The translations under genes were made by a program, and so were the position numbers. This document shows, in pieces, positions 35,913-45,945 of a stretch of DNA of 64,000 nt. The notes beneath the pieces were generated by a model. That model was given only the letters and a program-made list of their open reading frames with translations, ran no database searches and had not been told where the DNA came from. Position 1 is the first letter of the stretch; every line of letters starts with the position of its first letter. Source of the stretch: Botrytis cinerea B05.10 (lineage: Eukaryota; Ascomycota; Leotiomycetes; Helotiales; Sclerotiniaceae); NCBI RefSeq assembly GCF_000143535.2, contig NC_037317.1, positions 1,984,001-2,048,000 on the forward strand, in the 5' to 3' direction.

Positions 35913-36698
35913 ATGGCATCCTCAATTAAATTTCCGCCGACGATATTAGTATCCCTCCCCATCCTTGCCAAAATGATTGATCACTCTCTCCTCCATCCCA
36001 CCATGACCGATACCGAAATCGCCACTGGTCTTTCCATCGCCGCAAAATATAAAGTTGCAACAGCTTGCGTGAAACCATATTCTATTGAACAAGCCGTCTC
36101 TGCTCTCAAAGGAACTGGCGTCGATGTATGTCCCGTGATTGGATTTCCTGCTGGGAATAGCACTACAGAAGTCAAGGTGTTTGAAGCGACTAAAGCCGCG
36201 GAAGCTGGTGGAAAAGAGATTGATATGGTGATTAATATCGGCAAAGCATTAGGGGGAGATTGGGACTATGTTCAAAAGGAAATCCAAGCCGTCAATGAAG
36301 CTGTAGTGTCTAAGGATTCGATATTGAAAGTTATCTTCGAAAATGACTTTCTTACCGATACGGATATTGTGAAGTTGTGTCGTATTTGCAGTGAGGTTGG
36401 AGTGGCATTCGTGAAGACTAGTACGGGATATGGATTTGTGAAACAAAGTAATGGGATGTACAATTATCAAGGTGCCACATTACCACATCTTAATCTGATG
36501 AGGGAGAATGTAAAGGAAGGGGTACAGATCAAGGCTGCTGGTGGAGTTAGGACTCTGGATGATTTATTAAGAGTTAGGGCACTGGGAGTCACGAGAGTTG
36601 GTGCTACTGCTACGGAGGCTATTCTTGAGGAGGCTTCGAGAAGAGGGATTGGAGAAGAATTGGTCGAGGTCAACGTTCTTCCACTGAGTTCAGTGTGA
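35913..36698 (+). CDS. deoC: Deoxyribose-phosphate aldolase (DERA)
   Basis: This cytosolic enzyme splits 2-deoxy-D-ribose 5-phosphate into glyceraldehyde 3-phosphate and acetaldehyde, the last step of deoxynucleoside breakdown. It is intronless and 261 residues, normal for the family. Catalytic residues of the class I aldolase are visible: the Schiff-base lysine K168 in VAFVKTSTGYG, the second lysine K207 in QIKAAGGVRT, and D104 in GGKEIDMVINIG. Other signatures are IDHSLLHPT near the start, VCPVIGFPAGN, and the C-terminal RVGATATEAI phosphate-binding part. The N-terminal 20 residues are a modest extension; no targeting signal is evident. It is convergent with the Zn2Cys6 regulator, with only 113 bp between stops. 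Confidence 0.96.
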   Translation: MASSIKFPPTILVSLPILAKMIDHSLLHPTMTDTEIATGLSIAAKYKVATACVKPYSIEQAVSALKGTGVDVCPVIGFPAGNSTTEVKVFEATKAAEAGGKEIDMVINIGKALGGDWDYVQKEIQAVNEAVVSKDSILKVIFENDFLTDTDIVKLCRICSEVGVAFVKTSTGYGFVKQSNGMYNYQGATLPHLNLMRENVKEGVQIKAAGGVRTLDDLLRVRALGVTRVGATATEAILEEASRRGIGEELVEVNVLPLSSV

Positions 36699-36811
36699 AA
36701 GAAGTGAAGCATTTAACCGAAAGGTTGATATAGCATTAAAGGATTGTTATTCTATCTTGATATTTTATGTATTGACAATCTTACATCATCGCCAATAATT
36801 ACTCTATTTTC

Positions 36812-38532
36812 TCAGATGAAGGAAGGTATTCGTTTCCGCATGTCAACCAATTTCCTCCAGTCAACTCTCTTACTTGCGCCATTACCTTCTGCCAAATCCA
36901 TCTGCTTCCATACAGTTTCTATAATACCTCTCACTATTTCTAGATTTCCAATTCTCCTTTCACTCTGCATATCTTCCAAGACATCAAGAATTTGAATTCG
37001 TTGCTCGTCAGATACAACTTCACATGCCGCTATGAATAATGGCCATGGACTAGTACAAACACCGTTCCTAGTCAGAATTGCCAAAGCTTTACTAACTAGA
37101 TCTTGTATTATATCGGAGTCGGAAGGTACTGATAATATTGAATGAAGATATATGAGAGCACCCAGCCGGTAAAGTTCGGCCGTATTTTCTATTTTCATCT
37201 GATCAATCTTACCAGTGGTGTCATCTTCCATGATTGCGGAGATTTGATGAGCATTTTCGAGTTGTTTTACAAGCCCTCGGGCAAAATCCTGAAATTCTCC
37301 TTGCCTTTCTGTTAATCCAGAAAGCTCGTTGATACAGGATATACATTCGAGGACTTCAAGCGAACATCCTAGCGATCCAATGATCTGCAAGTTTCAGCTT
37401 CATCCTTTTAATGACTGCACATAACTTACGATTTTGTTCTCGGGGTTTGCACTCGGGGCCCCCAAGAATGTAGTACTTAGAAATTGTCTCTGCCGACTCC
37501 CCAAACTAAAGTCTGCTAAGACATCATGATATAAAAGCCAAGTATTTAGAAAATGATCTTTTGTCATTGTTAAGCCAATAGCCCTTGCAGCTTTGAGATG
37601 TGTAGGCCAACTTCCATCAGCCCCATCAAAAACCTATCCGGAGTTAAGAGATGTAAGCCTTTAATGATTGCAGCTTAGATATACTTACATCGCCCACACA
37701 AAGCATCATACAAGTAGCAAATTGCCCTCGAAGTCCACCATCTCCTCTTTGAATAGACTGTGATAAAAAGCTTATAGCAGAAACCTTGTATTGTACTGCA
37801 GCTTCAGTCCCCCATAAATGATATGCCGATATTGCAAGGATAGCATATCGAAGACTCAGACATGAAAGGTAGCGATCTGCAAGAGCATTTGGAAGTAGGT
37901 AATTCCGAAAACCATTCAAACTATCATCAATGGTAGTAATCATGCGAGATAAAACCTCTGTATCTATAGGAGCTTGTTAATGTATTTCCATTATGTGGAG
38001 AACTCCTTCGTCTTACAATAAGATAATAATGTCGCATCCCGTGACCCAAGAGTAGTTTCATATCCAAACTTCAGGCTTCTCTGAGGGCTTGTCATATACC
38101 GATGTGTTGAATAGCATTCCTGCTGATAACCAGAAGCAATCTTCAAGTCAAGAAAGTTTGAATTCAAAAATTGATATTTTCCACGTGTCGGGAAAGCCAG
38201 AAAAGTTTGTTCAGGTAGATGAGCTTCATTCTCCCAAGAATGAACCGGCCTCCGTCCATCGCCCGATTCTGGCCAGTGAAGTTTCACACCATAACCTTCG
38301 CAAAACCGACCTGTTCTTTTGCAATTATTGCAATGAGGAATGCCTTTGTCGCATCCAATTTTTCTGCCTTCATGAACTGTTAGATCGTGTACACCAATGT
38401 GGGGGTTACATTGGATGGCGGGGCAGTAAAGGTTACGGTGATTGAGAAAATGGTTGTAGATGTGTGCTTACTTTTACACGTCCAGCAGCCTTTGCGTGAC
38501 TTCTTTTCTTTGGGTCTTTTGGCAAGAGACAT
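36812..38532 (-). CDS. Zn2Cys6 fungal transcription factor
   Basis: A nuclear DNA-binding regulator. Five exons join in phase: 38472-38532, 38017-38367, 37689-37963, 37430-37633 and 36812-37384, about 487 residues. The binuclear cluster is split by the first intron: C16-x2-C19 | x6-C26-x6-C33-x2-C36-x6-C43 (KGCWTCK then RKIGCDKGIPHCNNCKRTGR). The acceptor was placed after catgaag so that six residues separate the second and third Cys, as the family requires; the alternative acceptor three codons upstream would spoil the spacing. After a linker, the region from TEVLSRMITTIDDSLNGFRN onward (YLSCLSLRYAILAISAYHLW, FATCMMLCVGD) resembles the fungal-specific transcription factor domain 2. No target can be inferred from context; the convergent deoC gene need not be regulated by it. 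Confidence 0.88.
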
Positions 38533-39443
38533 GTCTTGAAATTTGAAGCTTTGCATGGACTCGATTTGGATTTACGAAGCGTCCATGTTCCAGGGTGTGA
38601 GTCACGACTTATGGAATGGTCACGTGAGCACTTTCTGGAATACTGTGAATATCACGAATGAATGATGGAAGTCCAGAACCATTCTACAGTAATTAGGATC
38701 TAGCAAGAATACATCAATATGGGTTTGATCGTGTCTCGGCGTATAAAAGTTGTATAGCGGCCGCTAATGAGAATAGAAATAAGGTTCTTTGTTCACACAC
38801 GGTCAAACCAAGCTACCATCAATATTTCGCACTTTCTCAACATAAGGGTTTAAATAAAAAATACATGTGTTGAGTAGTCAGTCATCTTTATCTTTATATT
38901 GACCTTCCCTTAAGGTACAAAAACCAGGAAATATGTTTTCGCGTTTCCATAATTTTGTCATCCGATATTTGGTATGCATCGAGCATAGTAGTATTAGTAA
39001 TTTACGGGAAGTCACTGATCTCCGCGCTAAACATTTTATCATCAGGAAAATTGATATCTAGAAGAAAGATCTGCTGAGGCTTATTAGCTGAGACCAAGGG
39101 CTGATCTAGAAATACACGCATAGATAATTTTGATGGGGCTATGTTTGGAGTTTTAAATCTTTATTTTAATGCGTAAAAGAAGTATTATAAACTGCTGAAA
39201 TTAAATCAAGAATGCTTGTTTGTGTATTATGTATAAAATGAACTACCAATACGTGTATAATAGATCCGCTGAACAGAAGAAGTACATCGACAACGATAAT
39301 ATCGACAGAATGACCGAACCAAGAATCTTTATGACCTGACGGGCGTATACATATGACTTCCCACTAAACGCCTAACGTACTATCAGAGGCAAAGCTGGTG
39401 TGCAAGCCACCAAAATGGCCTTTTTCTGATCGGACTTTTCAGC
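38533..39443. other. Intergenic region upstream of the Zn2Cys6 gene
   Basis: This holds the promoter of the leftward regulator and the 3' flank of the repeat-protein gene. A perfect CACGTG hexamer lies at about 38621, and a NotI-type palindrome gcggccgc at about 38757. No gene is seen. Confidence 0.5.
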
Positions 39444-40630
39444 TCAGAGTAATATCCCATGCAGCAATCCATGCAGGGCATTATGGACAGCTTTGTTGGC
39501 ATCGTGTACAGCTTTATTAGCATCGTGTACAGTACCGTCATTATTGCGGGCAACAAAACGCTTCTCAGCGCCGTTAGTACCGACAATACCACGCCTCATA
39601 AGATCGCCAAGAGTACCAGAATCTGATTTAGCATCGTTCGCATCCTTCGCATCCTTCGCAGAATCATTTTGTACAATATCGAAGTTATCACCAACTAAAT
39701 CAGTGACACCACTAGATGAAGCAGGGGGAATACCAGATGAACCAGGGGAAATACTAGATGAATCAGAGGGACCACCAGATGAACCAGGGGGACGACTAGA
39801 TAAATCAGAGGGACCACCATCGTTCGCATCCTTCGCAGAATCATTTTGTGTAGTATCAGAGGCATCACAAACTGCATCAGTGACACCACTAGATGAACCA
39901 GAAGGACGACTAGAACCAGAGCCACTAGATGAACCAGGGGCACTGCTGCGTCTATGACCCCTCTTTGAAACATCGCGAGCAGTAAGACCTTCCGCATTAG
40001 CCCCGACAATACCACGCCTCATAAGATCGCCAAGAGTACCAGAGTCTGATTTAGCATCGTTCGCTTCGTTCGCATCCTTCGAAGAATCATTTTGTGTAGT
40101 ATCGGAGGCACCACAAACTGCATCAGTAACAATAGATGGACCAGAAGGACGACTAGAATCAGGGTCACTAGATGAACCAGAGCCACTAGATGAACCAGGG
40201 GCACTGCTGCGTCTATGACCCCTCTTTGAAACATCGCGAGCAGTAAGACTCCCTGCAAAGTCGTCCAAATGAAAACTGTCTATAGCACCCTCGACAGCAT
40301 TACTTTTTGAAATACTTTTCGTATTGTCATCTCCTACAGGATTGCCGGCAGCGGTATTGCCTGCAATGTCTTTCGTACTACCATCGGTTGTGGAACCACC
40401 AATGAGTCCTCTAGTTCTGAGTATGGCCGGACTTAAAATTAAATGTTAGCTTTTAAAATAAGAGAATGGAATATGAGTTTCATGAAAGAAGAAGATTAGA
40501 GGTTTGAGAGATGCAATGATCTAAAACTGAGTATTTCTTCAGGGGAGTAGACTCACGAGTTGATGGGAGAGGCAAAGGCGGTAGCCCATAAGAGGGAAGC
40601 AGCGAAGAGAGCTGGCTTGGTTAAATGCAT
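39444..40630 (-). CDS. Secreted repeat protein with dibasic (Kex2-type) sites
   Basis: Two exons, 40557-40630 and 39444-40431, join in phase (gtgagt...ttttaag) to give 353 residues. Exon 1 is a textbook signal peptide (MHLTKPALFAASLLWATAFA, then SPINS). The mature part is hydrophilic, Ser/Gly/Asp-rich and internally repeated: a unit of 87 residues (261 bp) starting LTARDVSKRGHRRSSAPGSS occurs at residues 87 and 174, and its end block SDSGTLGDLMRRGIVG recurs at about 151-168 and 292-309. Dibasic sites end in KR or RR at residues 95, 164, 182, 305 and 316, as expected for Kex2 in the Golgi. A short GLIG/GIVG motif follows a basic site three times (residues 33, 165, 306). The C-terminus is different: HDANKAVHDANKAVHNALHG plus LLHGILL, amphipathic. 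It resembles Kex2-processed repeat proteins, but its product is unknown. The two Ser-rich blocks vary in length, suggesting slippage. Confidence 0.8.
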
Positions 40631-42005
40631 CTTCGGTTTGGTGATGCGATTGTGTTTGGTGTTTTAAAAGGTTGATTGAGTGGAGATTGTGGTCACTGCA
40701 AGAAGTCGTAGGATATCTGTTTGATATGGTATGCGGATGACTCTCACTTGAAGATGGAGACGTTGCTAATGATGAAACGGAATTTAGATGCGTCATGTCT
40801 TCTCTTATATACACTGATATATGTCTTAAGACGGCTGAGAACACTTGTTGACATGAATCTTTGAAGAAAGACAAGCTGTCCGAATGTGAGACAATTAACC
40901 TCGAAAGCCCTGCTACGACTTTCAAGCAACTTTGGAACGACAACTAAAGAGATCAAAGCGTCCAGACTAATTGCGAAAGGTCTCAAACTACTTCCAATTC
41001 AATAATGGAGAGACTCCCAGATTCGAACCAAGCTGACATGGAATTTGTCGTGAAGACTGAACCATTGATAGAGCTACCTCCGAATGTAAAGCTCACTAAT
41101 AGCTCATGCCCTGTAGATCACAAGAACGAGACTCAATAAGACTTCATAATAGAAGAACCATAAATAGGGGTAGTCTCGCAAGTGAAGTGTTGTAGGAAGA
41201 GAGCGTCGAAAAGTTTGTAGGTACAAATTGCCCATTACCAGGCGGCTGGAGACGAACAATTAGCCAAAACTCTAAATAGTAAAAATGAAAATCTCGAAGT
41301 AGTGTATTCCTTTGGTTAATTATGGAATATCAATACATGAACCTGTATATCTCTAGCAATTCGCGGTTCTCATTTGCTTCCATGGAAGCCTTGTCCCTTG
41401 TTTTGAAAAACTGAATTTAACTCAATTCGTTATCGAAGAATTAGTGAAGGTTATTGAAAGTTTGAATCATTTTGGATTGACTTATGTCTTAAATAATGTT
41501 GACTACCGAATTGATATTTGCTGATCAAGATCATCAAACATCCGAGTTTCGATAATTAATAATTTAATGAGTATTTATAGGTTCGAAGTCTTGAAAGTAC
41601 CTATCGGGTTTAAATTATGATATTCCTCTATCAACATCTAGATAGTTTTAGGGTTTGATAGATTATTCGTTGCCGGCCTCAATCTCTGTATTTTGGACAA
41701 TTAGGGTTTTCCTCGTGATTACAACTCTTTAATCTTCTCTTGTTAAGTGTATCTTAACATCTTTCGAGAAATTGCAAGGGACCAACAGTGATGTCAACAT
41801 TCTATAATCCAATTTCTGGTGACAGGTAGAGATAGATAGTAAGCGAAAGCATTTGGAGCAAGTCTTTGTGTCCCATTTTGATCATGTGACTTGAAACTTG
41901 AAATTATCGTCTTTCGCTCGTCACGGGTTTCTCTTAATTCCTCATCACTGAGAAGCTTTTCTCTACCCACTTGAAGTCAAGAGAGCAAGTGATCAATCCA
42001 AAACT
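40631..42005. other. Divergent intergenic region (repeat protein / TAD2)
   Basis: This region holds both promoters. No gene is supported; overlapping - strand frames at 40539-40986 are fragmentary. A T-loop-like sequence at about 41010 was checked and rejected as a tRNA. Confidence 0.5.
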
Positions 42006-42968
42006 ATGGAGTCTTCATTGATAAATTCAGATATCATCTCTGATACGAAAGTGCCATCGCAAATAAATCTGCCACCCGATGCAAAATTTATGACTCAAGA
42101 TGAAATAGACACACACATATTTTTCATGCGTGAAGCTCTTGCCATGGTATTTTATCTAGTCATCTATTCGTTTAGTATCAATTTTGACATATTTGTAGGC
42201 AAATCTCGCTTTGAGCACCAATGAGACTCCCGTAGGTTGTGTACTTGTTGATCCGACCCTTAAGAAGGTCGTAGCTAGAGGAATGAATGCCACCAACAGG
42301 AGCTATAATGGGACAAGGCATGCAGAGTTTATTGCCATTGATGAACTATTATCTTCGAGCCCCAAGGTTGAACGTGGCGATGTGGATGAAAATAGAAGCG
42401 TCAAGAGAAAGAGAGGAGAGAGTGAAATTGAGTGCCACGACGAAAAAGTTGATGAGAGTGAAAATTCAAAACGTAGCTATGGGCCGGAGGATATGAGAAG
42501 CCTGGATCTATACGTCACGATAGAACCATGTATAATGTGTGCCTCATTATTGCAACAATTTGGAATACGGAAAGTGTGGTATGGGGCGGTTAATGATAAA
42601 TTTGGAGGCAATGGTGGAGTTTTGAACATTCATGTTGAGAATGGAAAATTCGATAGTCATGACGTCGCCGAAGACAAAGCGAAAGATGGCAACGATCAGA
42701 CACTCGACGAAATGAGAACCAAGAAACATGAGGGCGATTATGAGGTTAGTGGCGGATGGTTGCGAGAAGAAGCAATTGTTATTCTAAGGAGATTTTATGT
42801 CCAAGAGAATGGAAGGGGTAAATATTCTGATTGTATTTCCACTTGTTGACGACCCAACAAAGCTAATATGCTACAGCGCCCGAGCCCAGAAATAAGAAAG
42901 AGAGAGTCTTGAAGTTAGAGGTGGAACCAATAATAGATTCGAGAGTGAAGGTTGATGAAACGGGTTAA
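42006..42968 (+). CDS. TAD2: TAD2, catalytic subunit of tRNA(A34) adenosine deaminase
   Basis: With TAD3 this enzyme converts wobble adenosine 34 to inosine in several tRNAs. Three exons join in phase: 42006-42146, 42199-42817 and 42877-42968, about 283 residues. The cytidine/deoxycytidylate deaminase zinc site is complete: H88-A89-E90 in NGTRHAEFIAIDEL and P157-C158-x2-C161 in YVTIEPCIMCASLLQQFGIR. Family blocks TNETPVGCVLVDP and KVWYGAVNDKFGGNGGVL also fit. Between the two motifs is a charged insertion of about 45 residues (VKRKRGESEIECHDEK region), and about 40 residues of charged sequence precede the GGWLREEAIVILRRFY helix. Such insertions enlarge many fungal orthologs. The small third exon supplies a basic/acidic tail (APEPRNKKERVLKLEVEP). 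Complex I's 21 kDa gene converges on it from the right. Confidence 0.93.
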
Positions 42969-43270
42969 ATTTGAGATCTTTCGGTCTACTGGGTGGCTTC
43001 TAAAGGATAGACGGCGTATGGTTTGGAAACAGTAGACAGTCGATATATACCCCGGGTAGTATATTATGAAAAGACAAGATGATGCATATCACGCGAAAAT
43101 TCAATATATAAACGTCATCTAAACACTCACACTTTCACAACTCAGACTTACGGCCGAAAAGTTAAGCGCATCATTTCAGTATCCCTATCTACAATCATTC
43201 TTTTCGATTTGTTCGATTTCACCTCCAAAACATATTTTCCATAAGCGCCGCTTCATCACCACTCGCACTT
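42969..43270. other. Convergent spacer (TAD2 / complex I 21 kDa subunit)
   Basis: This 302-bp stretch can only hold the two 3' UTRs. Nothing else is seen. Confidence 0.6.
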
Positions 43271-44052
43271 CTAGTTTGACAGTTTCTTTCCCGAACTCTC
43301 GGCTTCCAACTCCCTCTCGGCTTGTTGGTAGTACTTGGCTGTATCAACTCCATGCTGGTTGTGGTTTACCATGTTAAACCAAGGCATAACATGCATCCAA
43401 ACTCCTGCATATCTCGAGTTCCTCGATGCAACTCCTTGAATATATGGTGTAGTTGAGCTTTCGCCATATAAAGACTCTCCCTTCTTAACTTTGTTCACCA
43501 TTTCTCTCATATCCATTTCTTGTTCACGCTTGTTCTCCGTGAAACCGTAGAACCGCACTGTCATTGTAAATTAGCACTCCGAAGGAGTTCAAATAGAGGC
43601 GCGGGGGTAGAGCGGGGAAGATATTGATATGAATACATACGTATAGAACGTTGGTAAAACATGAAGAAACCAGCTCCAGCACCAATAACTCCAGATAATC
43701 GCATGATTGGAGCAAATCCTCCTTTTCCAACGAGTGAAGGTGAAATTCGTTCCCACAATAACATCAGACCCGGTCCTGCGGTAGCCGTCGCGGCTCCAAC
43801 CGCATAGTCCGACGGTCTTGCATAGCCAAGTACTCGTTTAATATGTCTGTATCATACTATCAGTATTTCGCCCCCTCTCGCGGTACTACTGGCGGGGTTA
43901 TAGAACGTACGGGTCACTGTCGATGAGCTTGGGAGCAGTTAGCCGATGTGATTCTTGCGCAAAAGTTCTGCAGCAAAGTGATGAGAACTTACAGGATACT
44001 CGGTATTGATTTTCTTTGAAGGCACGAATGGCCTTTGCTCGGTATTCGACAT
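43271..44052 (-). CDS. NADH:ubiquinone oxidoreductase (complex I) 21 kDa subunit
   Basis: A supernumerary subunit of mitochondrial complex I in the inner membrane, of the fungal 21 kDa type (NADH-ubiquinone oxidoreductase 21 kDa N- and C-terminal domains). Four exons join in phase: 43993-44052, 43911-43927, 43641-43846 and 43271-43557, about 189 residues. Exon 2 is only 17 nt (LIDSDP, completed by the next exon). The order of blocks is NTEYPLIDSDPHIKRVLGYA, RPSDYAVGAATATAGPGLML (membrane helix), SLVGKGGFAPIMRLSGVIGA, GAGFFMFYQRS (second helix), then LRFYGFTENKREQEMDMREM, VKKGESLYG, GVASRNSRYAGVW and the very conserved NHNQHGVDTAKYYQQAEREL. No cleavable presequence is obvious, as in orthologs. 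Its start lies 276 bp from that of the divergent CSM3/Swi3 gene. Confidence 0.94.
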
Positions 44053-44328
44053 TTTGAAATGTACCAATTGCTTACAATTGGGATTCAGCGCACTGGTGAG
44101 GTCAATTCTTGATGGAGGTTCGATATGGAAACGCTAAATTGTGCATGGGCCAGGTCAAGATATTTCTGCCTGACTTAGATTGGTTTTTGCCTCACAATCC
44201 GTCGCGTCTTCCCTTATCGTCGACGCGTCTGACCCAACGGACTTTGAATTTCTATGTGAATTTGGGCTATACTTAAATTTTGAGGAAATGAAATTTACTG
44301 GACGTTGATTATTGATCCAGATACTTAT
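44053..44328. promoter_or_regulatory. Short bidirectional promoter region (complex I 21 kDa / CSM3)
   Basis: Two divergent start codons are separated by 276 bp, so both promoters and 5' UTRs must share this stretch. A GC-rich block with repeated CGTCG/GCGTC (about 44199-44230) is the most promoter-like part. No factor site is claimed. Confidence 0.5.
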
Positions 44329-45450
44329 ATGATGGATTCTCCACCACCAAGGCCTCTTCCCACCGAGACGCCCAATGCCGGTGGAAACGAATTCGATGAT
44401 CTAGATGACCTTTTCGATTACGATGCTGGAGATGCAAATGATCCTTTCAGCGACAATTACGTGGTTCCTGGAAGCAAAGATAAAGAGACAACCAAGAACT
44501 CAGAAAGAAATCACAAAAGTGGTGCAGGACTTGGCATTGATGAGGAAATCGAGGTTACCAAGAAGCCTCGGGTTCCTCGAGTAAAACTTGATGAGCACAA
44601 GTATGTTCATTATGTCTAGTAGATAGATTTGGAGGTACTAATATGGATTTTAAGACTTTTGTCTTCGGCAGGAATACCAAAATTACGGAAAAAAGCGGCA
44701 GATCATTTGAAGTTCAAGGGTAAAGGCCATGAGGTATGTGTAGTAACAATTCTGGATATCAGCTTTAAACTCACAAAAATACAGTACTCAGATGCAGCTC
44801 GTCTGCTTGCATTTTACCAGCTCTGGCTCGATGATCTATTTCCGAAAGCTAAATTTGCTGACGCATTAACTATGGTTGAAAAGTTGGGTCACAAAAAAAT
44901 GATACAATCTGCGAGAATGGACTGGATTAATGAGGGGAAACCTAAGTCATCGGTCCACGAAGATTCCCTATTTGATGAACCAGAATTACCTCCACGCGAA
45001 GACAATGAACGAGAGAAAACAGCCTCGAGGATAGCACCAATATTCGAAAGTGCAGCGAGCGAAAGACCTAGAACACCAGTTCCAAATCAAGATCCAGACT
45101 TCAATGATATGTATGATGCTACTCCGAAGAATGCGCGACAAAACCCAGCTGTACAATCTACTTCAATTTTTGGTGGCGGTAATGATAATATATTTGGTCC
45201 CTCGAAAGTTATCACAGCCGGGGATGATGGGCCGCCAGACGATGATCTAGAGGCATTACTTGCAGAAGCTGAACAGGAAGGGGGCGATGACGAAATGTTA
45301 GATGATGATCTCGAAGCATTGCTTGCCGCAGATAACGACAATGCACCTCCTAGTCGACCTGAGAAACAAGATACAGGAAAATCTACACAAGCGGAAGAAG
45401 ACGATTTGGATGCTATGGAAGCTATGATGGATATGGATGGGGGATGGTAA
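44329..45450 (+). CDS. CSM3: CSM3/Swi3 (TIPIN), replication fork protection complex subunit
   Basis: With Tof1/Swi1 (Timeless) this nuclear protein stabilises stalled replication forks and relays checkpoint signals. Three exons join in phase: 44329-44600, 44655-44733 and 44785-45450, about 338 residues. The first intron carries a perfect tactaat branch site. The start is the first of two tandem ATGs; the open frame further upstream begins only with TTG. The conserved Swi3 domain spans roughly residues 80-175: PRVPRVKLDEHKLLSSAGIP, LRKKAADHLKFKGKGHE, YSDAARLLAFYQLWLDDLFP and AKFADALTMVEKLGHKKMIQ. The N-terminal segment is acidic (DDLDDLFDYDAGD), and the C-terminal third has two acidic DDDLEALLAE-type repeats and ends DAMEAMMDMDGGW. 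This tail pattern is common in filamentous-fungal orthologs. Confidence 0.92.
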
Positions 45451-45945
45451 ACAGGTTGCGGCTGGCGTTAGGGTTTACAATGGCAGAATTATGAGGCGTT
45501 GAGGAGAACTATTTCGTATGAAACTTTTTCATTCAGAATCGTATTCCAAAGAGAATACTCTCCGTAGTACAAGCAACCTACTAAACAACACGATTTATAT
45601 GATGTCAATTGAAGTGATTGGCAATGGTGGGTCTAATGTGGTGAGCAATTGGCTATGCCATTGAGCCGATCAAGTTAAATTGAATTGAATGTCAAACATA
45701 ACAAAGATTGTAAAACTCGTCTTCTTTGAATTCGTCAAGGAATTGCTCAAAATCTGTGAATTCCCAAGTGATAATAAGTTTGTAACCCCATCATTCAGCT
45801 TTTGTCGCTGGTGCAGAGCGGAGCCCAAGAACCCCACCCCCACCATAATTTTGTAAAGCACGTACTGTACCTGAGAAGCTGCATCTTCAGGAGCTACCTA
45901 CTTACACAGCACTTCCAAGCTTTGTGGAAGATCTGTCAGTCAACC
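45451..45945. other. Spacer between CSM3 and SKI2
   Basis: This holds the CSM3 3' UTR and SKI2 promoter/5' UTR. An open frame continues upstream of the SKI2 ATG to 45802, but the codons before 45946 lack family resemblance. Confidence 0.55.

Noticed and set aside
39493..39957. 154-residue frame antisense to the secreted repeat protein
   Set aside because: It mirrors the repeats of the sense gene, which has a signal peptide and intron; the antisense frame has neither.
40960..41060. tRNA suggested by a GGTTCGAATC-like T-loop on the - strand
   Set aside because: The flanking bases do not form a T stem, anticodon stem or acceptor stem.
39444..42005. A complete RiPP (dikaritin-type) gene cluster around the repeat protein
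   Set aside because: No UstYa-type, tyrosinase or other modifying enzyme is seen near it; only the precursor-like gene can be supported.
42006..42224. Short 72-residue gene at the TAD2 5' end
   Set aside because: It is exon 1 of TAD2 read through its intron.
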